Positions 37,447 to 47,630 of a stretch of 64,000 nucleotides of DNA are shown here, piece after piece. This DNA is from Chryseobacterium gleum (GTDB taxonomy: Bacteria > Bacteroidota > Bacteroidia > Flavobacteriales > Weeksellaceae): the NCBI RefSeq assembly GCF_900636535.1, contig NZ_LR134289.1, forward strand, positions 1,364,001 to 1,428,000, written 5' to 3'. The notes beneath the pieces are model-generated. The model ran no database searches. It saw only the letters and a list, made by a program, of their open reading frames with translations, and was not told the origin of the DNA. The first letter of the stretch is position 1; each line of letters begins with the position of its first letter. Both the position numbers and the translations under genes were made by a program.

Positions 37447-37803
37447 ATGGAATTGCAAAAAATTGAAATAGACGAAATCGGAGAAACAGAAAATAAATGT
37501 CCATCCGATGTATTTTTACAAATAATAAAAGGTAAATGCAAAACAACCTTAATTGTTCTCATAAAAAAAGGCAGAAACAGGTTCGGAGAATTAAAGCGAA
37601 CTCTTCCCACAATCAGTGAAAGAATGCTGGCTCGGCAATTAGAAGAATTAGTAAAAGACGGAATTCTTACACGAAAATCATTTGGAGAGGTTCCTCCAAG
37701 AGTGGAATATTATTTAACCGATTATGGCGAAACCATTTATCCAATTATCAAAGAGATGAGGAAATGGGGATATAAACACATAGAGGGATCAATCAATCTT
37801 TAA
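37447..37803 (+). CDS. HxlR-family transcriptional regulator
   Basis: 118 aa. The winged helix is clear: 'IIKGKCKTTLIVLIKKGRNR', 'FGELKRTLPTISERMLARQL', 'ELVKDGILTRKSFGEVPPRV' and 'EYYLTDYGETIYPIIKEM', the standard HxlR series. Family members sense aldehydes, quinones or redox stress and often control a neighbouring oxidoreductase. Its stop codon abuts the left end of the IS1-family element, so the IS has inserted just behind it. Confidence 0.88.
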   Translation: MELQKIEIDEIGETENKCPSDVFLQIIKGKCKTTLIVLIKKGRNRFGELKRTLPTISERMLARQLEELVKDGILTRKSFGEVPPRVEYYLTDYGETIYPIIKEMRKWGYKHIEGSINL

Positions 37804-38602
37804 ATTGATGTGGATTACATATTATTATATTTAAAGCATGATCTAATTCAAATAAGACAAGCTCTTAGACTCCTTATTTTCAGTGAGAGAAATTCCCCAA
37901 AAATAAATCCTCAATATAGCATCTGTATATTTATCCCTTTGAGCTTTATTAATACTCTTCCTTCCTAATCGCTTTATATGAGTTCGTAGATCAAGGAACT
38001 TCCGCTCAATATGATTGGTCTCTCTTCGTTTTGTGCTGTGAAGATGCTTAGGAATTAATTTAGGATAGATATTCAAACGATCACTATATATCTTTTTTGG
38101 ATTTGCATAAAGTAAAGTATCTATAATACATTGTAGCGTCTTGGTCGTTCTTCTCCCAAGTTTATAGTCAATTACTTTCTTTGTCTCTCTACAATACGCT
38201 GCAACTACCCACCGCTCATTGGTTTTACTTTGAGTGTATGTTTTTAATTCATCAATTTCGATTGTAATATTCTGAGGGATTGGTGGCTTAACAACTTTAG
38301 AAGCGATTTTTAAAATCTTTTTTAGTACAGTCGTCTTACTGACATTAAGTAATCTGCTAATACCTCTAATACCAACTCCTTCTTTTATCAGCTGTTGAAT
38401 ATTATGATTAGTACTTTTCTGATATGCACGATAAGAATATTTCCCAATGAACTTCTTTTTGCATTTTTTGCACTGATAGCGCTGCTTATTTTGTGATGTT
38501 ATTCCTGCCTTGATACAGTAGCTGTAATTACAGTGAATACATCGATTTCGCCGTTTATTCATAATGATTTAAAGTAAATTAGTAACTCCACATCTGAACC
38601 AT
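37800..38602 (-). mobile_element. Complete IS1-family insertion sequence (~0.8 kb)
   Basis: Contains one full transposase gene on the minus strand. The right end 'gtaactccacatctgaacca' has the complement TGGTTCAGATGTGGAGTTAC; the left end 'ttaaattgatgtggattac' matches it as an imperfect inverted repeat around GATGTGGA. It lies between the hxlR stop and a truncated glpD; no target duplication is evident, consistent with a deletion beside the element. Relics of the same IS occur at 9.82-9.90 and 10.80-10.89 kb. Confidence 0.8.
37843..38562 (-). CDS. IS1-family transposase
   Basis: 239 aa, a single ORF rather than the frameshift-joined InsA/InsB of classical IS1. Zinc-ribbon cysteines C8xxC11 and C31xxC34 in 'CIHCNYSYCI' and 'RYQCKKCKKKF'; HTH 'GIRGISRLLNVSKTTVLKKI'; DDE catalytic residues Asp 104 ('IEIDELKTYTQS'), Asp 161 ('KKIYSDRLNIY') and Glu 186 ('ETNHIERKFLDLRTHIKRLG'). 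All required residues are present, so the element may still move. Confidence 0.9.
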   Translation of the reverse strand: MNKRRNRCIHCNYSYCIKAGITSQNKQRYQCKKCKKKFIGKYSYRAYQKSTNHNIQQLIKEGVGIRGISRLLNVSKTTVLKKILKIASKVVKPPIPQNITIEIDELKTYTQSKTNERWVVAAYCRETKKVIDYKLGRRTTKTLQCIIDTLLYANPKKIYSDRLNIYPKLIPKHLHSTKRRETNHIERKFLDLRTHIKRLGRKSINKAQRDKYTDAILRIYFWGISLTENKESKSLSYLN

Positions 38603-39224
38603 CAGCGTTTTTGCAGGTTTAAGACCATTAGCCGCTCCCGAAAAAGAGGGACAAAGCACCAAGGAAGTATCCCGAAGCCATAAAATAATGATATCTGATT
38701 CAGGACTTGTGACCGTTATTGGCGGAAAATGGACCACATATAGAGAGATGGCGGAAGAAATTGTTGATGAAGCGTCAAAAGTTGCAGACCTGCCAGAAGT
38801 AAGTTGTAAAACGCATCATTTTTCTATTCACGGAAATATTCCAGCTTCTCACGCAGATCAGAGCGACCACCTTTACATCTATGGATCTGACATCCCTGAA
38901 ATAAAAAAACTACAGCAAAGCGATGCTGCACTGAAACAAAAAATACATCCGAAATATGACGCTACTTATGCAGAAGTACTATGGGCAATAGAATGCGAAA
39001 TGGCGGAAACCCTAGAGGATGTACTGGCCAGAAGAATCCGTTTCTTGTTTACGGATGCCCGTGCAGCCATTGATATTGCAGAAGATGTTGCCCAATTTAT
39101 GGCGCAGAGATTAGGAAAATCCGAAGAATGGGCAGTACTGGAAACTAAAAATTTTATTGAGCTTGCAAAAGGCTACTTACTGGAAGATCATTCCCCAAAA
39201 AAAGAAACTCAAATTATCAATTAA
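38601..39224 (+). pseudogene. glpD: 3' part of glycerol-3-phosphate dehydrogenase, cut by the IS
   Basis: The open frame starts directly at the IS border ('ISVFAGLRPLAAPEKEGQST') and continues 'SHKIMISDSGLVTVIGGKWT' , 'TYREMAEEIVDEA', the C-terminal half of GlpD with its FAD-binding end, and 'VLWAIECEMAETLEDVLARR'. About 200 of ~530 residues remain; the N-terminal FAD domain is absent and not found elsewhere in the window. The internal ATG at 38688 could at most start a non-functional fragment. Ends 19 bp before glpK. Confidence 0.88.
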
Positions 39225-39234
39225 ACTTTAATAG

Positions 39235-40755
<1,521 letters not shown>

Positions 40756-40841
40756 AAACAAAAATCTCCAACAAAACTGAGCTATTATTAAACAGCCCAT
40801 TAAATAACTAAGAAAATTAAACTATTATATCATTATTTATT

Positions 40842-41558
40842 ATGTCAACTATTTTTATTGCAGAGATGATGGGAACGATGTTCCTTATTCTCTTAGGAAA
40901 CGGGGTCGTAGCCAATATCCTTCTCAAAAAAACAGGAGGTAATGGCGGAGGTATCATTTCCATTACAGCTGCCTGGGGATTTGCAGTATTCGCCGGAGGT
41001 TTAGTTGCTGTCAATCTAGGCAGTGCTGGAGAACTAAATCCAGCCACTGTAATTGCAGGCTGGATAAACGGAGCTTATACTACCAGCCAATTATTGCCTT
41101 ACATCGGAGGCGAATTGACAGGAGCTATGCTAGGAGCATTTTTGGTATGGTTACTATATAAAGACCATTTTGATGAGACATCTGCAGAACCACACTCACA
41201 GCTTGCTTGTTTTTCTACATCCCCATCAATCAAGAACACTCCCCTCAATTTCTTTTCTGAAGTATTGGGAACATTTGTTTTGCTCTATGTTGCTATGAGT
41301 TTCCAAGGATCTGCCGTAAACTTGGGAAGCACAGGAAGATGGCCAATAACCACACTTATTTGGGCAATCGGATTATCGCTTGGAGGAACAACAGGATACG
41401 CCATCAATCCTGCAAGAGACCTCGGTCCGAGAATCATGCATGCCATTTTACCCATAAAAGGAAAAAGTTCCAGTAACTGGAGTTATGCCTGGATACCAAT
41501 AATAGGACCTGTTATAGGAGCTTTAATATCAATTCTTATATTCAATCTATTACATTAA
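40842..41558 (+). CDS. glpF: Glycerol facilitator (aquaglyceroporin)
   Basis: 238 aa, six membrane helices. Two NPA boxes: 'GELNPATVIAGWI' (NPA 66-68) and 'YAINPARDLGPRI' near the C-terminus, with Asp after the Arg ('NPARD'), typical of glycerol-conducting members. Follows glpK on the same strand and completes glycerol uptake. Twenty-one bp before the outer-membrane protein gene. Confidence 0.92.
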   Translation: MSTIFIAEMMGTMFLILLGNGVVANILLKKTGGNGGGIISITAAWGFAVFAGGLVAVNLGSAGELNPATVIAGWINGAYTTSQLLPYIGGELTGAMLGAFLVWLLYKDHFDETSAEPHSQLACFSTSPSIKNTPLNFFSEVLGTFVLLYVAMSFQGSAVNLGSTGRWPITTLIWAIGLSLGGTTGYAINPARDLGPRIMHAILPIKGKSSSNWSYAWIPIIGPVIGALISILIFNLLH

Positions 41559-41579
41559 ATCTATTCCATCAAATTTACC

Positions 41580-42407
41580 ATGAAAAAAATATCAACATTG
41601 CTGACGAGCTTGTTTGCAATAACACTATTACTGGCACAGACATCTGAAGATGATGGGGCTTCTGCTGAAAATGACAACCTCCACCTTTCTGCGGGGATAA
41701 AAACAAACCATTTGTGGAGAGGACTTATTATTACGGACAAACCAATCGTTTCCGGACAACTGTGGTACGACCTCAACAAATCGAAAACATTACAGTTAGG
41801 AGTCTGGGGTGCATCTGCTATCTCCAATGACAGTGATGAAACCCATTACAAAGAAATTAATTATTATATCCAATATGCAGATAAAGGATTTTCTATAGGA
41901 ATCTGGGATTTGTTCAACTCCAGGAATATCAATGAACTTATTGCATCAGACGATATTTTTAATTACTCTAAGGACAAAACAACGCATATCATTGATTTAA
42001 GAACATCTTATCAGTTTCCTGAAAAATTCCCTTTAAGAGTTGAAGCAGATGTCATGCTTTATGGAGGAGCCAATGCAGGAGAAGTAAAATTGAATGAAAA
42101 TAGCGAATACGACAGCAACAAATATTCCACCTATATAGAGATAAGTTATCCATTGATTTCAAAAGGTTCTGTTAAGCTTAATGGATTTCTGGGTGGAGGT
42201 TTTGCTTTCAATCCCGGAAAAAGAAGTCTTGGACAAGGTACTTTTCTATATGGGAACGGCAAAAACGATTTCGATATTGTGAATATCGGATTCTCTGCAA
42301 GTAAAAACATCAAAGTTTTTTCTGCCCATATTCCATTATCTTTTACCACTATGTGGAATCCTTCCAACAAATATGCAAGAATACAGTTTGCAACGACTTT
42401 ATTTTGA
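41580..42407 (+). CDS. Outer-membrane beta-barrel protein of the glycerol operon
   Basis: 275 aa with signal peptide 'TLLTSLFAITLLLAQ'. Beta-strand pattern: 'DNLHLSAGIKTNHLWRGLII', 'QLWYDLNKSKTLQLGVWG', 'INYYIQYADKGFSIGIWDLF', ending in 'YARIQFATTLF' with a C-terminal Phe, as barrels do. Position after glpF suggests an outer-membrane route for glycerol or related solutes. Family not named with certainty. Strong terminator at 42438. Confidence 0.75.
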   Translation: MKKISTLLTSLFAITLLLAQTSEDDGASAENDNLHLSAGIKTNHLWRGLIITDKPIVSGQLWYDLNKSKTLQLGVWGASAISNDSDETHYKEINYYIQYADKGFSIGIWDLFNSRNINELIASDDIFNYSKDKTTHIIDLRTSYQFPEKFPLRVEADVMLYGGANAGEVKLNENSEYDSNKYSTYIEISYPLISKGSVKLNGFLGGGFAFNPGKRSLGQGTFLYGNGKNDFDIVNIGFSASKNIKVFSAHIPLSFTTMWNPSNKYARIQFATTLF

Positions 42408-42437
42408 CAAATATTTTTCTTTAAGAAATTAATCCCC

Positions 42438-42469
42438 AAAAAGCTGTCCGAAATTCCGAACAGCTTTTA
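42438..42469 (+). terminator. Intrinsic terminator after the glycerol operon
   Basis: AAAAGCTGT-C-CG / CG-A-ACAGCTTTT: strong stem with one mismatch, loop AAATTC, then U-rich 'TTTTATTTATTTTT'. Confidence 0.85.
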
Positions 42470-42580
42470 TTTATTTTTAACCATTGTTTATTTTCAATAA
42501 TCACAAATTATCTTAACAATAATCAAATCAAAAGCTTATGTCATCTCAATGATATTAAGATTAAAAAAAATTTAACATAA

Positions 42581-42600
42581 ATAGTTGTTATTACAACTAT
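42581..42600. promoter_or_regulatory. MarR operator palindrome
   Basis: ATAGTTGT-TATT-ACAACTAT: perfect 8-bp arms, 20 bp in all, directly before the -7 box at 42609 and covering the likely -33 TTG (42585-42587). A typical site for the dimeric MarR regulator encoded just downstream. Confidence 0.75.
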
Positions 42601-42608
42601 TGTTTAAT

Positions 42609-42616
42609 TAACTTTG
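42609..42616 (+). promoter_or_regulatory. Bacteroidota-type -7 box (TAACTTTG)
   Basis: TAACTTTG fits the TAnnTTTG consensus; a TTG lies 21 bp upstream at 42585-42587 as the -33 element. It would start transcription ~20 bp before the marR ATG at 42635 and is overlapped by the palindrome. Confidence 0.65.
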
Positions 42617-42634
42617 TTCAATAATAATTTTTAT

Positions 42635-43090
42635 ATGAAAGCTGAAAAAATATTAACTGAACAAGATCGATACAATCTGCTTACCGGCAATGTACCTCTA
42701 CTGTTCAACCGTTTTTTGGTTCAGCAATTCAAATTGAATAATATTAACTTGACCCGGGAACAATGGTCGGTGCTAGTACCTTTATGGAAACAACAGGGAT
42801 GTTCACAGCAGGCAATAGTAGATTTTACCCACAGGGATAAACCCAGCATAACTAGACTTATTGATCAATTGGAAAAAGAAGGTTACGTAGAAAGAAGGTC
42901 CCACCCTACTGACAGAAGGCAAAATCTAATATATTTAACAAATAAAGGAAAGGAGATAGAGGAAAAAGTAATGTATATTGTGAACAATGTAACCGAAAGA
43001 GCAACCAGAGGACTTTCAGAAAATCAAATTATGGAGATAAAAAACTTCTTTCAGCATATTCAAAACAACATTCAAAACGAAATGGTATGA
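42635..43090 (+). CDS. MarR-family transcriptional regulator
   Basis: 151 aa from ATG 42635; a TTG at 42614 lies within the promoter and is rejected. Winged-helix features: 'LTREQWSVLVPLWKQQGCSQ', recognition helix 'HRDKPSITRLIDQLEKEGYV' and wing 'RRSHPTDRRQNLIYLTNKGK'. Likely repressor of its own operon, which exports small molecules; the palindrome at 42581 is its probable site. Its TGA overlaps the start of the next gene (ATGA). Confidence 0.9.
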   Translation: MKAEKILTEQDRYNLLTGNVPLLFNRFLVQQFKLNNINLTREQWSVLVPLWKQQGCSQQAIVDFTHRDKPSITRLIDQLEKEGYVERRSHPTDRRQNLIYLTNKGKEIEEKVMYIVNNVTERATRGLSENQIMEIKNFFQHIQNNIQNEMV

Positions 43091-44470
43091 AAAAAATAAA
43101 CTTAGCCATTACATTGATCCTATTCGGCACTATCATCAACGCACAGATTCTTGTAAGTAAGGATTTGGATTATGCTATCGGAAAGGCATTGCAAAAAAAA
43201 CACTGAAATAAGGAATCAAGATCTTGAATTACAAAAATTAGAATTAGAACGCAAAAGCATATTGGCCAAATATATCCCGAAGGTCGAGGCGTCAGGTTTA
43301 TATTCTTACATCAGCAGTGATGCAAAATTAGATCTAGCTACCCTGAATTTACCCATCACAGGATATCCTGTTTTTGGGGGATCTTCCGATTTCAGCACAA
43401 ATGCGAATATCCTTTATGGAGGTATTACCGCAAAAGCGGTATTGTTCAGTGGCGGACAAATCCTAAATGGAGCCAAGGCTCTCAAAGAAAAAAATACAGG
43501 CACAGCGTTTATGATGGAAAATCAGAAAGATGAGGTGATAAAAGATATCATAGGGAGCTTTGACCGTCTCAAACTTCTGGAAACCGCCGAAAAACTCATC
43601 GATAACAGCGAAAAAAGATTAAATAAGGAAAAAGAAAGAGTAGAAAGGGCGATATCCGAAGGGTTGGCAATTCCTTATGACCGCGATAAAATCAAACTCT
43701 CCACTCTGGAATTGGCTTCCAAACGTGCAGATGTTCAAAATAAAAGAAAACTTCTGATACTCAAGATAAAACAGTCCACCAATCTTTCAGAAGAAGAAAT
43801 TCTTAAAACCAATCATCAGTTGGAGCCCATCATTATTTTGGACAGCCTGAGCACAGCCGAACGAAATGAGGTAAAAGCACTGGAATCTTTCAAAAAAGCC
43901 TCCGAATATGCCCTTAAAAAAGAAAAAGGAAGCCTTCTTCCCACAGTTGGGGCTTTTGCGGGATATAGCTATGCATCATTATATAATGCCAATACAAAAG
44001 TGCCGATTGAACAATTAAATACGACCGCCAATTTGAAACTAAATGAATTGACACTACATCCGAACTGGATGTTGGGCGTGGCCGTGAAATGGGAACTCTT
44101 CAGCGGATTTGAACGTAAACATAAAATAGACGAAGCCAAAATAGGACTCGCCCAGGTTGAAAATAAACTGGCTGACACCAAAGAAAAAGTAGACCTGGAA
44201 TTGGAAAAAAACAAGGTAGAATACAATACCACGTTACATAAGGTAGATATTGCGATCCAAAGGGAAAAAATAGCACAAAATAATAATGAGATAGCATCAA
44301 AGCAATACAGATTAGGACTTATTAACGTCACTGAACGCCTGGGAGCGGAAAATGATATATACAAAGAATCCTTAAACAAAGTAGAAACCATGATTGAACA
44401 GCGGAATGCTGCTATTGAAGTTTACCGTGCATCGGGAAAATTATCAAACTTTATTAAAATCCAAAACTAA
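43087..44470 (+). pseudogene. TolC-like outer-membrane channel with a frame break near its start
   Basis: The gene begins at ATG 43087 with signal peptide 'INLAITLILFGTIINAQ' and 'ILVSKDLDYAIGKALQK', then meets a run of eight A's (43193-43200) and a TGA. One base less restores the frame into 'NTEIRNQDLELQKLELERKS' and the full 420-residue channel ('AKYIPKVEASGLYSYIS', 'YGGITAKAVLFSGGQI', 'LHPNWMLGVAVKWELFSGFE', 'ASKQYRLGLINVTERLGAEN'). Without restoration the signal peptide is separated and export fails. Coupled to marR (ATGA overlap) and followed 5 bp later by the adaptor gene. Confidence 0.85.
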
Positions 44471-44475
44471 GCAAA

Positions 44476-45432
44476 ATGAAAAAAATTATTTACATACTAA
44501 GCATTGCAGGCATTTTAGCTTCTTGTGAGAATAAACCGAAAGTATCACAAACCATCCAGGGAAAAACCGAGCGGGAAGAGATTGCAGTAGTAGGCAAAAT
44601 AGCAGGCAGAATAGATAAAATTCTGATCAGCGAGGGAGCTCTTGTTAAAAAGGGAGATACATTGGCGATATTGGAAATCCCAGAAGTAGACGCAAAAAAA
44701 TCACAGGCACAGGGAGCGGTAAAATCTGCTCAGGCACAATATGAGATGAGTGTACACGGTGCTACTGCCAATCAGTTGGCACAGCTCTATGCCAAGAAAT
44801 CCGCTTTGGTAGAGCAATATGAGTTTGCAAAAAAATCCCTGGCAAGAATGAACGCAATGGTAAAGGATTCATTGGTTCCGCAACAGCAATATGATGAAGT
44901 ATTCGCAAAGTATCAGGGAGCCAAATCACAAATGATAGCCGTAGATGCAGAAATTGCCGATGTTAAAAACGGGGTCCGCATAGAACAGCAAACAATGGCG
45001 TTGGGACAAAAAGACCGTGCTCAAGGAGCTTTGGAAGAAGTACAGGTTGCCGAAAAAGAAAGGTATATCATTGCACCACAGGATATGAAAATAGAATCGA
45101 TCACATTGAAGCTGGGGGAACTGGCACTACCAGGATATACGCTTTTCAAAGGTTCTCTTAATAATTCCATATATTTCCGCTTTACTATTCCTGAAAGCCA
45201 ATTGGCAAATTATGCACAAGGAAAAGAAATCAATGTGCATATACCTTACAAAAATCGGGATATCAAAGGGAAAATCAGAAATATAAAACAAATAGGCGCC
45301 TATGCTAATATTGCTACAGCATATCCTGATTATGAAGTGCAGGACGCTTTGTATGAAATATTGATAGACCCTATTAACATCCAACAAGCAAACGATATCC
45401 TAAGCAAAACAACAGTAACGCTAAAACCTTAA
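44476..45432 (+). CDS. HlyD-family periplasmic adaptor (lipoprotein)
   Basis: 318 aa. Lipobox 'IAGILASCENK' (Cys ~18). First lipoyl half 'VVGKIAGRIDKILISEGALV', coiled coil 'AQAQYEMSVHGATANQLAQL', second half 'IAPQDMKIESITLKLGELAL', barrel 'INVHIPYKNRDIKGKIRN'. Joins the inner-membrane ABC-2 component to the TolC-like channel. Two bp before the permease gene. Confidence 0.88.
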   Translation: MKKIIYILSIAGILASCENKPKVSQTIQGKTEREEIAVVGKIAGRIDKILISEGALVKKGDTLAILEIPEVDAKKSQAQGAVKSAQAQYEMSVHGATANQLAQLYAKKSALVEQYEFAKKSLARMNAMVKDSLVPQQQYDEVFAKYQGAKSQMIAVDAEIADVKNGVRIEQQTMALGQKDRAQGALEEVQVAEKERYIIAPQDMKIESITLKLGELALPGYTLFKGSLNNSIYFRFTIPESQLANYAQGKEINVHIPYKNRDIKGKIRNIKQIGAYANIATAYPDYEVQDALYEILIDPINIQQANDILSKTTVTLKP

Positions 45433-45434
45433 TA

Positions 45435-46595
45435 ATGAAAACATTTCTCAATCTGATCAAACGGGAGTTCGGTTTGTTCTGGAGCAACAAGGTTCTCAGA
45501 ATTTTGTTTATTGGGGCTCCTTTGATGTACGGTGTTTTGTTGGGATATGTTTACAGCAAAGGGAAAGTGACAGATTTACCAATCATCGTGGTAGATTATG
45601 ACCAAAGCTCACTCAGCCGGAAAGCAATCGAAATGATGAATGACAACGAAGTTTTGTCTGTTGCAAGGCTGCAGTTTGACGAGACAAACCTCAATCGTTT
45701 GATGATTGAGAAAGATGCAACCTGCGTCGTTATTATCCCAAAAGATTTTGAGAAAGATGTGCTGACAAAACGTTATCCTGAAGTCACTACCATAATCAAT
45801 ACAGCAAATGTATTGACCGCAAATTATTCTTCATCAGCACTTCAGCTGGTCTTAGGAACCCTCAAAGCAGGAACACAGGTCGAAACCTTACGTAAACAAG
45901 GAGTTCCGGAAAATTTGCTAATGAGTCAGTATGAGCCATTTAAAACCACGTTTATAAAAAAGAACAACAGAAGCACCAACTATATGTATTTTTTGTGGCC
46001 TGGTGTTTTGGCTACTGTGCTTCAGCAGGTATTGTTATTGGGGCTTGCTCTTTCTTTTGCTTCCGAGTTTGAAAACGGCACTTTCAAATATCTGGTACAA
46101 AAAAGCCGTTCTGCATTTATGCTGATATTGGTTAAAATCGTGCCTTATCTCATAATGAGCTTCGGGATATGGCTGATGTACTGGGGTTTTACCAAGTGGT
46201 TCAGAATTCCTTTTTATGAAAACATTTTTCCGCTTACTCTAATAGCGGGTGTTTTTGTAATCTCGGTCTGCTTTATAGGAATTTTGGTAAGTATCCTTGT
46301 CCCGAACCAACTGAAAGCTACGGAAATCCTTATGGTTATTGCCACACCCAGCTTTATCCTGTCAGGATTTACCTGGCCGCTCAGCCAAATGCCAGTTTGG
46401 GTTCAGCACATTGCAAATATCATCCCGCTTACACATTTCCTGCCTGCCTTTAGAATACTTATCATAGAAAAAGGCGCTGTAGACCTCACCTATCCTTATG
46501 TTATAAAAATGATAATCATAGGAACAGTAAGCGCCATTGCCAGCTATAGCGTTTTATGGTACAAAGTCCGAAAAATTAAAAAGGATAAACTGTAG
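45435..46595 (+). CDS. ABC-2 type permease of an export system
   Basis: 386 aa. One N-terminal helix ('RILFIGAPLMYGVLLGYVYS'), a large periplasmic domain ('LPIIVVDYDQSSLSRKAIEM'), then five or six helices with 'MLILVKIVPYLIMSFGIWLM' and 'TEILMVIATPSFILSGFTWP'. This is the YhhJ/YbhR-type architecture. No ATP-binding gene and no second permease accompany it, so its energy source must come from a subunit elsewhere or the operon is incomplete. Last gene of the MarR operon. Confidence 0.85.
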   Translation: MKTFLNLIKREFGLFWSNKVLRILFIGAPLMYGVLLGYVYSKGKVTDLPIIVVDYDQSSLSRKAIEMMNDNEVLSVARLQFDETNLNRLMIEKDATCVVIIPKDFEKDVLTKRYPEVTTIINTANVLTANYSSSALQLVLGTLKAGTQVETLRKQGVPENLLMSQYEPFKTTFIKKNNRSTNYMYFLWPGVLATVLQQVLLLGLALSFASEFENGTFKYLVQKSRSAFMLILVKIVPYLIMSFGIWLMYWGFTKWFRIPFYENIFPLTLIAGVFVISVCFIGILVSILVPNQLKATEILMVIATPSFILSGFTWPLSQMPVWVQHIANIIPLTHFLPAFRILIIEKGAVDLTYPYVIKMIIIGTVSAIASYSVLWYKVRKIKKDKL

Positions 46596-46655
46596 TGAGC
46601 TAAATCATAAGCTAAAAATTATATATGCCCATATAAATCCATTAAATAAGAAACC

Positions 46656-47531
46656 ATGAAAGCTTACGAAAGTATTAAAGAAATATTATCTTTTTATCAG
46701 GTACACTGTGATGAACCTTACTATATATCTTCAGGAAAACTCATTTTTGAATTCCCAAAAAGACTGTTCCGCATGGATTTTTATGCATTCTGCATCTGTG
46801 TTTCCGGTAGTATTGATTTAGAAATTGATAATCACCATTACAATATATCCCAAAACGGATTCCTGATATCTGCTCCGTCAACAATTATAAAATTTGTAAA
46901 TACCAGCAAAGATTTCCGCATGAAGGTTCTATTCTTTGAAAAGAATTTCCTGCTTAAGAACATTTCTAATCCATTTTTTATCGAGAATCTGTCTCTATTC
47001 AATAAAACTACCTTTAATGTAGTTATTTCCAACGAAGCAAGTAGTAAACACTTAATCAATTTGTTGGAATATCTTCAGCAGCAGACCACGAGGAATGGTC
47101 GTTTTACAGAAGATATTCTTCGTACTATTATTATTAATATTTTGTTGGAAGTTGCAGTCCTAATTGATGAAGACAGAAAAGACAACGCATATCTAACTCC
47201 AAAAGATAATAATAATATTTTTTTTAAATTCAACGAATTGGTAAAAGAAAATATTTTGCAGCATAAGGACGTACAATACTATGCAGACAAGCTATTCATT
47301 ACCAACAAATATCTTATTCTGATTGTAAAAAAAGCTACTGGCAAAACTCCACATCAGATTATTGATGAGGCCTTATTAAAAGAAGCATGCGTTCTGCTCG
47401 GCTATCCAGAAAAAAATATCTCTCAGATTGCATTTGAAACAGGCTTTAATTCTACCTCTGCATTCGGTCGTTTTTTTAAAAAGCATGCGTCAATATCGCC
47501 CCAAAGGTACCGAAGACAACAGCATTTTTAA
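46656..47531 (+). CDS. AraC-family regulator before the oleate hydratase locus
   Basis: 291 aa. A cupin-like N-terminal sensing domain (~20-150: 'FYAFCICVSGSIDLEIDNHH', 'QNGFLISAPSTIIKFVN') and a C-terminal AraC HTH pair: 'DVQYYADKLFITNKYLILIV' and 'NISQIAFETGFNSTSAFGRF', ending 'SISPQRYRRQ'. Same strand as the hydratase genes, 100 bp upstream of the first; the likely local activator, perhaps responding to a fatty acid, but this is inference. Confidence 0.85.
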   Translation: MKAYESIKEILSFYQVHCDEPYYISSGKLIFEFPKRLFRMDFYAFCICVSGSIDLEIDNHHYNISQNGFLISAPSTIIKFVNTSKDFRMKVLFFEKNFLLKNISNPFFIENLSLFNKTTFNVVISNEASSKHLINLLEYLQQQTTRNGRFTEDILRTIIINILLEVAVLIDEDRKDNAYLTPKDNNNIFFKFNELVKENILQHKDVQYYADKLFITNKYLILIVKKATGKTPHQIIDEALLKEACVLLGYPEKNISQIAFETGFNSTSAFGRFFKKHASISPQRYRRQQHF

Positions 47532-47579
47532 AAAAGAAATTCCGTATATGATTTTCGAATTTAGGGATACTAAGGAATT

Positions 47580-47597
47580 AAGGTATATCAATACCTT
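47580..47597. promoter_or_regulatory. Inverted repeat upstream of the first oleate hydratase
   Basis: AAGGTAT-ATCA-ATACCTT: perfect 7-bp arms, ~34 bp before the start codon of ohyA1 and touching the leader motif shared with ohyA2. Candidate operator; the binding protein is unknown. Confidence 0.45.
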
Positions 47598-47622
47598 TAT
47601 CATATAAAAATAACCTAAAAAA
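47596..47622 (+). promoter_or_regulatory. Leader motif shared by both oleate hydratase genes (copy 1)
   Basis: TTTATCATATA followed by ATAACCTAAAAAA, starting 35 bp before the ATG of ohyA1. The second hydratase has TTTATCATATA and ATAAACTAAAAAA starting 34 bp before its ATG. The match in sequence and spacing suggests a common promoter core or leader. Confidence 0.5.
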
Positions 47623-47630
47623 AATATCAT

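Noticed and set aside
42614..42634. TTG start for the MarR regulator
   Set aside because: Lies within the -7 promoter box; the ATG at 42635 is better.
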